Source of the DNA: CBDFGK01 sp965247075
GTDB taxonomy: Bacteria > Pseudomonadota > Gammaproteobacteria > Pseudomonadales > Halieaceae
Assembly (NCBI GenBank): GCA_965247075.1
Contig: CBDFGK010000002.1
Coordinates: 1,240,001 to 1,304,000 of the forward strand
Length of the DNA: 64,000 nucleotides
Reading direction: 5' to 3'
Both the position numbers and the translations under genes were made by a program. Below, piece after piece: positions 7,977 through 16,656 of this stretch (the first letter of the stretch is position 1; each line of letters opens with the position of its first letter). The notes under the pieces are model-generated. The model was not told where the DNA came from, ran no database searches, and worked only from the letters and a program-made list of their open reading frames with translations.

Positions 7977-8985
7977 CGGTGTAGGGCCACGAATCATTGC
8001 GTATCAGTAAAGGATAAAAGAAGTTCTCTATTTTCCCGCGCGCTCCTTGCCAGCGCCTCTTCGCTGTTGCCGAGGTAAAATCCCAAATCTTGGCGTAGAA
8101 CACACATGGATAATCACGAATCTGTTTGTTTTTCCCCATACGTTTTATTGGTTTAGCGATTTCTTGAAACTCCACAAGCGAAACTTTCCCGGTTGTTGCT
8201 AATGGTTCAAGTGGTAGTTTTGCATATTCTTCGGCGTAACTCGTGACAGCGGATTGCCCTTGCTCATCAATGGCCCGGCCTGGCGGTGCTTGATGCAATC
8301 TGATGAGTAAGTGTTCGTCATGCACCGCTATATCCAGTAGAAAATACTCTTTTTCTCGTTTTCCCGGGCGGTCTGTCACTTCATACCAGCATGGTGGATC
8401 AACCCCCTTGCTGACGTATAACTCAGCGCGAAGACGATCATTTGTCTGCTGGATGTTTTCTAGCCATTCTTTGCTGGCGGTGTCTTTTTCTTCGGCATTC
8501 GCAAGAGCTTCTTCCAGCGAGTTTATTTTCTGCCTAAGTGTCTGTATGTCATCAGGCAATCGTTCCCGCTCTTCTTCAAGTGCGCTTTCTGTTTTCGCCA
8601 ATTTCGTTTGGGTTTTCTCGTGCGCCTCTTTCTCTGTTTCGAGTTTTTCTCCGCTTCCTGCTATCAGTGCTTTGGCTATGGTGTTTTCTTCTTCGGCAAT
8701 TACCAGAGCTTCTTCCAACGAAGCAACCCTGCGCTCGAGAGCCTTTATCTCCCTGGGCAATTGGCTTCGTATGACTTCAAGATCATTCTGTGTTGCTGCT
8801 AATTCGGTTTGGGCTTGTTCCAAATTTTCTTTCACTGATTGCAACGCTTCTTTGGTTTTAGAGTTAACAGCATATAAAGCCAACAGCAGCAATAACAACA
8901 GAAACAGTACCAGGATAAAAATTTCAGCCATCGTCAAGCCAAGGATCAACCCGCGCCGGTATGTGTCGGACTCGAGTTCGGTCAT
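7963..8985 (-). CDS. One-helix membrane protein with coiled coil, MotB/ZorB-like layout
   Basis: 340 residues. A short cytoplasmic N-terminus is followed by one long helix (about 12-38, 'LTMAEIFILVLFLLLLL'), a coiled coil (about 40-200, heavily E/K/Q) and a compact C-terminal domain (about 200-340, 'CWYEVTDRPGKREKEYF'). The acidic residue at the start of the helix and the helix-linker-domain order recall MotB, TolR and ZorB, but there is no recognisable OmpA-type peptidoglycan motif. It starts six bases after the MotA-like gene. The function is inferred from architecture only. Confidence 0.6.
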   Translation of the reverse strand: MTELESDTYRRGLILGLTMAEIFILVLFLLLLLLLALYAVNSKTKEALQSVKENLEQAQTELAATQNDLEVIRSQLPREIKALERRVASLEEALVIAEEENTIAKALIAGSGEKLETEKEAHEKTQTKLAKTESALEEERERLPDDIQTLRQKINSLEEALANAEEKDTASKEWLENIQQTNDRLRAELYVSKGVDPPCWYEVTDRPGKREKEYFLLDIAVHDEHLLIRLHQAPPGRAIDEQGQSAVTSYAEEYAKLPLEPLATTGKVSLVEFQEIAKPIKRMGKNKQIRDYPCVFYAKIWDFTSATAKRRWQGARGKIENFFYPLLIRNDSWPYTDVAN

Positions 8986-8990
8986 AACAA

Positions 8991-10253
8991 TTAACTATGC
9001 TTCACGGTTTCAGCTAATTTTTTGATCGCCTGCACCAGCGACATCCGAACTTCCTGAGTCATGGACTGCCATTGTTCCGCCTCCTGCCGCAAGGCCGTAA
9101 TTAATTGCTCAAACTGTTGGGTGTATTGCGGCGTGACTTCGGCCGCTTCAGTAAGGGAGCCGGAAAATGCTTTGGTGGCGGTAATCAAGGTTTTCGTGGC
9201 CTGTTCTACTTCGCCTTCGACGCTGGCAAATAACGTTGCTGACTGTCGAAGCCCAGCATTCAGGGAATCATATTTAGAGGCAAGGGTCTGGACATCTCCG
9301 CTCGTTGATTGTAGATCGCGCACTACGCCCTGCAAGGATTCCAGCACGGAATTGAAAGCGGTCCCTATTTTTTCTCCGCCGCTAATAATTTTTGTCGATG
9401 AATCCTGGATGCTACGCCCCAGTTGATCAGCGCTTTGTTCCGCGAGGACAACCGAGTGTCGCACCCTTCCAGTCTGCTGAGCAACCAACTCGTCCAGCGG
9501 CTTCTGCACATTCTCGATAGACGCAACGATTTCATCAATCGCTGCAGTAAGTTTATCAACCGTTGTGGCAGACAACGTTGAAAGTATTCTGGTTTGCTCG
9601 TGCGCTGCCTTTTCCACCTGTTGAATCATTGCGGCACGCGCTTTATCCGCCTCTTCAACTGTTTCCTTGGTTGCCTGACCCATGGCTCGTCGAAAGACGC
9701 TCATATCCGCAATCGTTTGTGTCAATTCCTGGCGAAGCTTGAAAGCGGCTTCGGTCAGACTTTGGTGTGCGAATTGTCTTTGTTGTTCAGATTCGGCATG
9801 GCCGTCCTGTTGCGCTGACTGTTTTTGTGCCCCAGATTTACTCAATGGCGGGATTCCACCATCACGTTTCTGCAACAACAAAATCCGAAATAAAATGCCA
9901 AAGAAAGTGGATATCAGCGCAATGCCAAAACTGCCTGTCAAATTATAGACTCGCTCCGATATATCACCCTCATCGCTATTTAATAAAAATAAAGTAACGA
10001 GGGAATAAACCAACGAAGCCAAGGTGAACAACAACCCCATATAGTACAGATTGTCTGGATGATGTTGCCCGTCTTTATCTCGCCTGGCAATGATAAAATA
10101 TACAACTAGACAGAAAAGACAGATAATGATCGCTGCCGTAGATCCATGCGATGAGTCCTCGAACAATAAAAGGCGCACTATCCCCGACAACACTACACCA
10201 ACCATCAATAGCGTCTCAAACAAATGTTTATGCAATCCATTCATGCTGTTCAT
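8991..10253 (-). CDS. Four-helix membrane protein with long coiled-coil tail, MotA/ExbB-like
   Basis: 420 residues from the ATG at 10251-10253, which overlaps the stop of the VWA gene as ATGA. Predicted helices at about 11-31, 38-56, 69-91 and 104-127. The last two read 'YYMGLLFTLASLVYSLVTL' and 'NLTGSFGIALISTFFGILF', resembling the small-residue/Thr helices of MotA, ExbB and ZorA. Residues about 160-420 are a continuous A/E/Q-rich coiled coil like the ZorA tail. The next gene is MotB-like, so together they could form an ion-driven stator. Family membership is inferred, not proven. Confidence 0.6.
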   Translation of the reverse strand: MNSMNGLHKHLFETLLMVGVVLSGIVRLLLFEDSSHGSTAAIIICLFCLVVYFIIARRDKDGQHHPDNLYYMGLLFTLASLVYSLVTLFLLNSDEGDISERVYNLTGSFGIALISTFFGILFRILLLQKRDGGIPPLSKSGAQKQSAQQDGHAESEQQRQFAHQSLTEAAFKLRQELTQTIADMSVFRRAMGQATKETVEEADKARAAMIQQVEKAAHEQTRILSTLSATTVDKLTAAIDEIVASIENVQKPLDELVAQQTGRVRHSVVLAEQSADQLGRSIQDSSTKIISGGEKIGTAFNSVLESLQGVVRDLQSTSGDVQTLASKYDSLNAGLRQSATLFASVEGEVEQATKTLITATKAFSGSLTEAAEVTPQYTQQFEQLITALRQEAEQWQSMTQEVRMSLVQAIKKLAETVKHS

Positions 10254-11035
10254 AGGGGCACCTGCTCCATCAAGCGTCCACCAAAAAGCTCTATGGCCTG
10301 CGTCCACCAATAATAGTGTTTCGGTGTTTGTATATGCTCAAGGCCGGTTCGGCGCACGTAAAAAAGCCAGACGTCTACGCTTCTGAGATCGCTGTTCATT
10401 TCGGCGTAGCCCACCAGTGCTTTGAATGTCTTCATTTTCGGCAGGGATTCATAATGAGACAAGCGCTCAGAGTGTTGCAGCATGTCGGAAAACAAAATCA
10501 GGCGAGTCGGTTTGCGTTGTTTTTCCGCGCCAAGACTAGGCACGTGGCGGGCGGTGATCAGGGCAATACTTTCGAGCAATGGCGATCGTTCTCCTTCAAC
10601 CTGTTCATTAATCCGGGGCAACACTCGCCGTATTTGCTGTTCAAAATGCCGCCACTTCCGCCGAGCGTCAATCACCCCGCTGGTCAGGTCATCTGTCCAA
10701 GTGCGATCTTTCGGGTTGCCCGGATTGCAAACCCGTATAGGCTTGCCCATATTCCCCACCTGAGGCGTCAGACGATAAGCGATAAGCTCATGCGCAGGTT
10801 GTAAATAATACTTGTTTTTTGGACTCAAAAACCCTTTGAGCAGATTTTTCAGTTTCTCTTGTGCAACTAACGTTAATGGGTCGGTTGTGTCGATCAGCAA
10901 AATAGTTCGTTGCTCACTTCCGCTGGCCGGGCAAAGCGTTGAAGAATTGTTTTTTTCAGTTGCGTGAACGCCGTTTAACAATAGAGTTATACTCAAGATG
11001 CCCATGAACACCCATCTGTTGTTGTCTGTAATCAT
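10250..11035 (-). CDS. Exported protein with a degenerate VWA (von Willebrand A-like) fold
   Basis: 261 residues with a signal-type N-terminus (about 8-25, 'VFMGILSITLLLNGVHA'). The first strand 'RTILLIDTTDPLT' (43-55) resembles a VWA metal-binding edge with DTTD in place of DxSxS. 'SPLLESIALI' (151-160) and 'RLILFSDMLQHS' (178-189) fit the following helix and strand of that fold. It would sit in the periplasm. It is coupled to the MotA-like gene by ATGA and follows the four-helix gene by 21 bases. No exact family recognised. Confidence 0.6.
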   Translation of the reverse strand: MITDNNRWVFMGILSITLLLNGVHATEKNNSSTLCPASGSEQRTILLIDTTDPLTLVAQEKLKNLLKGFLSPKNKYYLQPAHELIAYRLTPQVGNMGKPIRVCNPGNPKDRTWTDDLTSGVIDARRKWRHFEQQIRRVLPRINEQVEGERSPLLESIALITARHVPSLGAEKQRKPTRLILFSDMLQHSERLSHYESLPKMKTFKALVGYAEMNSDLRSVDVWLFYVRRTGLEHIQTPKHYYWWTQAIELFGGRLMEQVPL

Positions 11036-11056
11036 GCGCTATATAACCGTGATTCG

Positions 11057-12514
11057 TCAGACATTGAATTGCATATTCGCAAGCGGGTCAAATTTCTGCC
11101 ATATCTGGTCGGCGATTTCCTGAATTTTATGCTCCGCTTCCCTCACGGATTCTATCACTTCGTCAACATTCTGCAGGTTTGGCAGATTGCAGGCTGGCAG
11201 CTCGGTGAGCGTGTCATTAATGAGTACGGGTACTGCGTTGTCGAAATGGTTTGGAGCGGGCTCGCTTCGGGCCTTCCGATTGCTGTCCCGATACTCTGCC
11301 AGAAGGTAGTTCTGTGTTGTCTCCAGTACTACAATCCAGGTAGCATAGCTTGCTTGCAGGGTTTGGGCGCGACTACTTAAATCTTCGTGCTGAGCTCGCA
11401 TAGTCGCCACTTTGATGCGTTCGTCGGAAACGCGATCCCCGGCATCCTTAATCTCTTGATTCATCTCTTTTCGAGTGGTTTCCACCAAATCTTGATAGTT
11501 TCTGTGTGTTTTGTTTAGTACCAGATCACGTTTGCCATAGCCCGGATGAGGGTCGAACATCGAATACCACTTGTGAGTGGCAAAGCCAAAAAAACCGATG
11601 CCGACGATAATAAATAAAACCGATAACACCGACTCAATGCCAAAGGGCGAGGCTATAATACTTTCCATCGCCTTTTTCGTGTAGTCAGTAAAATCAAGGT
11701 CAATAGATTCGGCGTTGGCATCATCCCAGTTCAGAGAGATTCCAAGTTGATTCCCTTGCGCTTTGGCCTCGACAAGCGCATCACGATAATGCCCCACGCC
11801 AAAATTAAATGCCAGCACCACTAAAACAACGGGGACGCAAATCCAGGGTAGCCAGAGAGCCTTCCACGAAACTTCATTTTTGTAGCGAAAACACAAGCCA
11901 ACCAGGGCTGCTCCAAACAACACATTAACCAAGGTGATAAGGAACATCTGCCCAAACGCCCCTAGCATGCCCCCCGGAACGACCTCCCACAGCAAAGTGG
12001 CATTCAACCCTGCTTCCACTACGATTAAGATCGAAAACCACCCAATGATCCACTTTAGTGCAAGGTAGTCAGGGGGGCGACTCAGGTTGTTGTGTTGGCG
12101 AAATTTGTCATAATCTTCCTTCGCATTCTGCCATGCTGGCCCTCTGAGGGCAGATTCGGTTTGAAAACTGCTAAACATCTTTTTCAGGCTACTTTCCGCC
12201 CCCATCGGTATCATCTGAATTGTATTTATTAATGCCTTGGAGTCCCAGGTTCTCACAATAGGCAGCAGGCGTTCGACAAAACCGTCGAAATGTTTGCTTA
12301 ATCCGGCTCGAGTTTGCTGTGCTGTCTGGGCTACTTTCTGGATGATCCTCTGTTCCACCGCATCCAGCTGCGATGCCTGCGAATCTGGAGAATTTACTTG
12401 CCCATTTGCTTTTCCCTGTTTTTGCAGTAACTTTTTCTCGCTACCTGTGTCCACTGGCAAAAATTCCTCCCGCTCCGCGACAAAGGCATTTTCACTTAGA
12501 TGAATTGTTGTCAT
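11057..12514 (-). CDS. Four-helix membrane protein with flanking coiled coils
   Basis: 485 residues. A soluble N-terminal region (1-150) precedes predicted helices at about 153-176, 187-209, 221-241 and 292-313. The C-terminal half (about 330-480) is largely coiled coil ('ETTRKEMNQEIKDAGDRV'). I cannot place it in a named family. It follows the SNase-HhH gene by 50 bases on the same strand and lies 21 bases before the VWA gene, so it belongs to the same transcription unit. The ATG at 12514 has a GGGGAA-type site. Confidence 0.6.
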   Translation of the reverse strand: MTTIHLSENAFVAEREEFLPVDTGSEKKLLQKQGKANGQVNSPDSQASQLDAVEQRIIQKVAQTAQQTRAGLSKHFDGFVERLLPIVRTWDSKALINTIQMIPMGAESSLKKMFSSFQTESALRGPAWQNAKEDYDKFRQHNNLSRPPDYLALKWIIGWFSILIVVEAGLNATLLWEVVPGGMLGAFGQMFLITLVNVLFGAALVGLCFRYKNEVSWKALWLPWICVPVVLVVLAFNFGVGHYRDALVEAKAQGNQLGISLNWDDANAESIDLDFTDYTKKAMESIIASPFGIESVLSVLFIIVGIGFFGFATHKWYSMFDPHPGYGKRDLVLNKTHRNYQDLVETTRKEMNQEIKDAGDRVSDERIKVATMRAQHEDLSSRAQTLQASYATWIVVLETTQNYLLAEYRDSNRKARSEPAPNHFDNAVPVLINDTLTELPACNLPNLQNVDEVIESVREAEHKIQEIADQIWQKFDPLANMQFNV

Positions 12515-12564
12515 GCGTCAGGTTCCCCGGTTAGTATTATTTCCGGCCTTGCTTGGGCGGTTCA

Positions 12565-13512
12565 TTATTCAATTCCTACCTTAACATAATCCACGATGCT
12601 CGCTAAGGTCTTGGGGCCAATGCCTGGAATTTTCAGCAAGTCTTCAACCGATTGATAGGGCCGGCCGGCGATGATTTTGGCGGCGATGACCTTGCCGACA
12701 TACGGAATGCGTTGCAGTTGTCTGCTGGTTGCGGTGTTCAGGTCCATCGGATCGGTCGCTGACGGCGCGTCTATTTTTTTCTGTTGGTCCCGAAATTCCA
12801 TCCGTGCCGCTCGCTCCGCTTGTTGCGCATCCCGCCGCCGCTTGCGCTTCTCGGCGATGATGTCGGGGTCGGCTTCGGCCCATATCCCGACTCGTTCAAG
12901 TATTGCCGCGACCTCAAGATCTTGAAGCTCTTCCAGCACTAAATCGCTGGGCAGACCACTCGGCGCCGGGCGGGTTTTGCCGTGGATTCGCGCCAAGCCA
13001 TGTTCGACCATGAGGTGGCCAAGATCGTTGCCGTCGTGAGTTTCGACGAAGGCGTAGAAGCGACCGATGGCGGAGCGCCCCAACGCTCGGGCGTAACTGG
13101 TGTGGATGGTGAACGGTAGGGATAATTCCTGATTGGCGTATTCGGCGGCGCGTCTGCCGAAGCGGATGACGGCGTGGCGGTCGTCCAAGCCAAAGTGGTC
13201 TTGCTGTTCGCCGATTCTGTCAAAGTCGGCTTTGCTGCCGTAGGCGGTTTCCGGGCAATCGACATAGTACAGCCGCAGGTGAAGTTCGCGCCCGGCCGCA
13301 TTGACTTTGAAACTGTCGCCATCATTGAGGTCGGCATCGATGAGGGTAACACCCTTTATACTGACCAGTTCGGCAGCCTGTATCGGCATCGCCACGCAGC
13401 CGAGCACGAGCCAGATGATGCGCGCAACATGCCGCAACACGGGGCGCATGTATTTTTTCATGTGGACATTTTCATGACGATATTTGCATTGCGGGAGTTT
13501 GTGCGCTTGCAT
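12565..13512 (-). CDS. Exported thermonuclease (SNase/TNc) fused to a ComEA-like helix-hairpin-helix domain
   Basis: 315 residues. A basic N-terminus and hydrophobic segment (about 28-46, 'IIWLVLGCVAMPIQA') suggest export. The SNase domain (about 50-215) shows 'DGDSFKV', 'LRLYYVDCPE' and 'ALGRSAIGRFYAFV', the usual catalytic neighbourhood. Residues about 255-315 are a helix-hairpin-helix pair ('LNTATSRQLQRIPYVG', 'LLKIPGIGPKTLASI'), a DNA-binding module as in ComEA. An AGGAGG seven bases before 13512 decides the start; an ATG at 13461 would give a tidier signal peptide but has no ribosome site. Likely cuts DNA in the periplasm or at the envelope. Confidence 0.8.
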   Translation of the reverse strand: MQAHKLPQCKYRHENVHMKKYMRPVLRHVARIIWLVLGCVAMPIQAAELVSIKGVTLIDADLNDGDSFKVNAAGRELHLRLYYVDCPETAYGSKADFDRIGEQQDHFGLDDRHAVIRFGRRAAEYANQELSLPFTIHTSYARALGRSAIGRFYAFVETHDGNDLGHLMVEHGLARIHGKTRPAPSGLPSDLVLEELQDLEVAAILERVGIWAEADPDIIAEKRKRRRDAQQAERAARMEFRDQQKKIDAPSATDPMDLNTATSRQLQRIPYVGKVIAAKIIAGRPYQSVEDLLKIPGIGPKTLASIVDYVKVGIE

Positions 13513-13567
13513 TGTCGCGCCTCCTCATGATTATCGAATTATGCCATAATTGAACGATCGCCGAAAA

Positions 13568-13813
13568 ATGTCAGATTCGACTAACTCCTCGACCATGAAC
13601 GACCTCCTTCACACCGCAACTGTGGAACTGGCGCGATTTCTTTCCCGTAATCTTCCAGGCTTATCGCCAGACGGCTGGTGGCAAAATCATGTCGTGGATC
13701 ATGAACTGCCGACAAAACGGATAGTGCGCGAGCAGAACTATGCCAACCGCGACAACTTGACTTGGCCGCTTGGCTTCGGGATCCGTCTTCCTGTTTTATT
13801 CTATCGCCCATAA
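13568..13813 (+). pseudogene. N-terminal fragment resembling a HEPN/Swt1-like domain
   Basis: The frame contains 'TVELARFLSRNLPGLSPDG' then 'WWQNHVVDH'. This is reminiscent of the N-terminal HEPN-type (Swt1-like) domain that leads large helicases or ATPases in defence loci. Similarity fades after about 65 residues and the frame stops at 13813. Probably the stub of a much larger gene removed by a deletion joined to the Y2-transposase remnant that follows. The family link is from memory of the pattern and is tentative. Confidence 0.35.
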
Positions 13814-13989
13814 CAATACGAACTATACATAATAACAATTTGCTGCCCGTGCGCTTTGTGCATACCCTACGCGATTTTCGCGCCGCCGCGCTTCCAACGC
13901 GTCAGAACGCCAGTGATTGCCGGAACAGGATGCCGAGAGCGCGCCGCTGGAACTCGACCGGTGTCGCGCTCAACCCCGCCGAAGACATC

Positions 13990-14469
13990 GACGCCATGCC
14001 CCGGATCTTGGGTAGATCCGTCTCCTACCGGATCGCAGTTGGCCCGCAGCAGGGGCGCAAGGCCTTCATGATCCGCACCATCCGGCCACTGGATAGACCG
14101 GATTCCAGACTGGAGCGGGCCGCCAAGGCCAACGGCTTTTCCCTGCGCGCGGGTGTGAGCTGCAAAGGACGTCAAAAAGACAAGCGCGAACGGTTATTCC
14201 GGTACATTACCCGCCCAGCGGTGGCCATTCCCCGCCTATCACTGAGATCCACCGGCAAGGTGGTTTACACCCTGAAGACCCCTTATCGGGATGGAGCGGC
14301 ACAGGTGGCCTTCGATCCCGTCGATTTCGTCGCCCGCCTGGCGGCCCTCGTACCGAAACCAAGGTTTAACCTCACCCGATATCACGGCGTTCCAGCCCCC
14401 AACCAGCCCGGGCACCCCCTGGGACATTGCCTCTTTTCGCAGGAAGCGAACCCACAGCCACAACGATAA
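13990..14469 (+). pseudogene. IS91-type (Y2, HUH) transposase C-terminal remnant
   Basis: The readable part runs from 'AVGPQQGRKAFMIRTI' through 'GFSLRAGVSCKGRQKDK', 'ERLFRYITRPAVA' and 'LVPKPRFNLTRYHGVPAPN'. These are the C-terminal landmarks of the Y2 transposases of IS91-like, rolling-circle elements. The catalytic HUH and tyrosine region is missing upstream, and the sequence before 13990 in the same frame is unrelated. The typical end of the protein is also altered. Dead remnant. Confidence 0.7.
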
Positions 14470-14671
14470 ATCAGCAGGCACGCCACTGAAAACCTCTTAA
14501 CATGGACCGTTGCGTGCTCTCGTTCAGGAATGAACGGATATGAGTTGCATGATTACCGACACGGGCGCTATTTCAGTAAGATCGGTAAGCCTTTCGTGAC
14601 ATCCCGGAACTCAGCAACCATGCCATAGCAGACAAGTTGCTCGCCACACCCCGTTAATATTTCCTTGTATC

Positions 14672-14899
14672 TTACTTCTCGCGCGCCAGCACATGATGGC
14701 TTCCCGGCTTGCCGTTTGCCGTGGGCGGGCCTTCGTTGAAACTGAACCGAGGATTGCCCGCGCTTTGCTCAAGGGATTGTTCAAAAATAGCATGCTCCTC
14801 CCAAAACTTGAGTATGCGCTGTTCCAGTTGCGGCCCGTTATAGCGGCCCTGGACTGCATCAAAAACCTGCGCTTCGACAATGTTTTTTTCGTCGGGCAT
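14672..14899 (-). pseudogene. ileS: Isoleucyl-tRNA synthetase, N-terminal 75 residues only
   Basis: The 75-residue frame begins MPDEKNIVEAQVFDAVQGR and includes 'RILKFWEEHAIFEQSLEQ', 'FNEGPPTANGKPG' and 'HHVLAR', the HIGH-type ATP-binding signature of IleRS (the eukaryote-like/type 2 form has this 'GPPTANG.PG.HHVLAR' style). It stops right after the signature at 14672. The remaining 900 or so residues are not here. It cannot function; a full ileS must exist elsewhere. Bases 14470-14671 have no gene I can name. Confidence 0.7.
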
Positions 14900-15049
14900 G
14901 AATCAAATACTTTTCTTTATCCAAACTTCAAGATTGCCTGATATTTAATCCCTCTGGCACCTTTTTGCACTCGATCTGGGAATGTCTCTTAGCACATTAA
15001 AGCAGGCAGGAAATGAGAGCCAGCTGGGCGGGGGATTTAGCCAAAACGG

Positions 15050-15925
15050 TTATTGCGAAACGAGTTGCTCGATCAAACGTCGATGTTTCGATTCTATATG
15101 CATACCCTGGTGAAATGGCTTCTTCTGATGACATACGCAACAAAGCGGTTCTAAGTTGCTCGAATTATTGTTGCCACGGTTGCCATCTTTATGGTGGACA
15201 TGGAGCAGGTTACGGTGGTCTGACAAATCAACGAGGCAGTCCTTGCATTTCCAGTTTGCTCTAATACGCAAGCCCTCAGATATGCGTGCCCAATCTGATG
15301 TGTAATTGCCCTCTGGAAAATTGTCTGGATTGTAGAGCGGAAGGCGTCGGAAAACGGGCTCATAATTCTTGAAAAACTTTTGGATGTCGAAATCGTTCTG
15401 AATCAACCTTCGCTCTGGATGTGTCTTTTCTTTAAAACCGTCATAGTTCAGAAACTTTAGACAGTTCTGACATGGGGCGAGTTTGGATCTCATTTCGTCA
15501 CCCCTCGTCCGTGTTTCACGATCCCAAGGCTTAACCCGGAAACGACCATCTGTCTTAGCGGTGGAAACATATCGATCGAAACGTCCTGCCTGCCGCATTA
15601 GTTTAAGCGTCAGACAATCGGCAACGTGGTATCGAGGCTTCGGGGATGGAATTTCCTGCAATTCATCAAGAGCGGCAAAAGGGTGGAAGATGTGAAGAGT
15701 AATTTGTGTATTTCCAATGGCGGCGATACCAGCAGGGAAATGCAAAACCTTATCCAGTTCCTTTCCGGATAGGACCAGGGAGCCTCGCCCGAAAAGTTCA
15801 CCTTTAAGTTCACTTGGACTGCGATCTATGCTTCCATTCCCACTAATGTTACCGAGTTCAGCTTTCGAAGCGTTGATGGACGCCCTAGCCTGTTCAAGGC
15901 GCTGAAGATTGATGTCCAGTTTCAT
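15050..15925 (-). CDS. zorE: HNH endonuclease, ZorE-like effector of a Zorya type II system
   Basis: 291 residues. The C-terminal HNH motif spans about 225-275: a 'CKDC' pair, 'LLHVHHKDGN', 'NLEPLCCVCHQ', that is a zinc-knuckle HNH nuclease. The N-terminal 200 residues match nothing I recognise. The start overlaps the zorB stop (TGATG). Zorya type II is defined by zorA, zorB and an HNH-domain zorE in this order, and context supports that call. The protein is presumed to nick or cut invading DNA after the ZorAB motor is triggered. Confidence 0.75.
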   Translation of the reverse strand: MKLDINLQRLEQARASINASKAELGNISGNGSIDRSPSELKGELFGRGSLVLSGKELDKVLHFPAGIAAIGNTQITLHIFHPFAALDELQEIPSPKPRYHVADCLTLKLMRQAGRFDRYVSTAKTDGRFRVKPWDRETRTRGDEMRSKLAPCQNCLKFLNYDGFKEKTHPERRLIQNDFDIQKFFKNYEPVFRRLPLYNPDNFPEGNYTSDWARISEGLRIRANWKCKDCLVDLSDHRNLLHVHHKDGNRGNNNSSNLEPLCCVCHQKKPFHQGMHIESKHRRLIEQLVSQ

Positions 15926-16656
15926 CAGATCCTCTTCTCGATTGCAGGTGCTACCTTGTCCAAAATCTGAAACATCGCCTCTTTCGTCTTGGTTCGGATC
16001 GTAAATTCAACGCGACGAGACCGCTTTTTGTTCTCGACATTATCCTTAATTATCAATCGAGCAGAGGAGAGACCATTCGCGCTAACCGTTGTTCTCATCC
16101 ACGGATTGAGAGGCTTCAGATCCAGAATATCCATTGAAAATCTCAAAACCGTTCGCGTCCGCTCCTGCGACAGCTTCATATTTCGAATGAATGCTTCAGT
16201 CTCACTGACGTTGCGTGACCACTCTGAGGATGTATGCCCTTCAATTCTGACCTCTTTGATTTCATCTATGAATTTGTTGTGAAGTAGCTCAATGTAACGT
16301 GGCATGAAATCAAGAAGTATCTCCTGAAACCTCTGTTCCAGATCAGATTTACCTGCTTTGAACAGGACCTCAGGAGCGAGAAACCGAATGGTAAGTGTCT
16401 CTTTCTCAATTTCGGCATTCCATTTTGGCATGTCATCCTCAAACTCGTTTTTCAAGGCGGAGTAGATAGCGAGTTCAGAATCCTGCCATTCAGTCACAAT
16501 CTCGGTGACATTTCTCGCCCGTTGATTCGCGTCTTTAGCATAAATTACCGCAATAAGAAGGAAGACCATCATCAAGCCAGCCATTAAGTCCGCGACCGAA
16601 ATCCAGCTTGCCTCGCCATCTCTTAGTCGTGACGCGAAGGTATTACTATTGCTCAT
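15925..16656 (-). CDS. zorB: ZorB-like (MotB/OmpA-domain) stator protein
   Basis: 243 residues from ATG 16656. One N-terminal helix (about 18-40) reads 'SWISVADLMAGLMMVFLLI', with the aspartate at the position that carries protons in MotB. The C-terminal OmpA/MotB-type peptidoglycan-binding domain (about 90-225) includes 'VRIEGHTSSEWS', 'LSQERTRTVLRF' and 'RRVEFTIRT'. The start lies inside the last codons of zorA (11-base overlap), so translation is coupled. An upstream ATG at 16677 has no advantage. Confidence 0.82.
   Translation of the reverse strand: MSNSNTFASRLRDGEASWISVADLMAGLMMVFLLIAVIYAKDANQRARNVTEIVTEWQDSELAIYSALKNEFEDDMPKWNAEIEKETLTIRFLAPEVLFKAGKSDLEQRFQEILLDFMPRYIELLHNKFIDEIKEVRIEGHTSSEWSRNVSETEAFIRNMKLSQERTRTVLRFSMDILDLKPLNPWMRTTVSANGLSSARLIIKDNVENKKRSRRVEFTIRTKTKEAMFQILDKVAPAIEKRI

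Noticed and set aside
13762..14469. An intact 235-residue gene
   Set aside because: Only the part after about 13990 resembles a Y2 transposase; the start is unrelated and the catalytic domain is missing.
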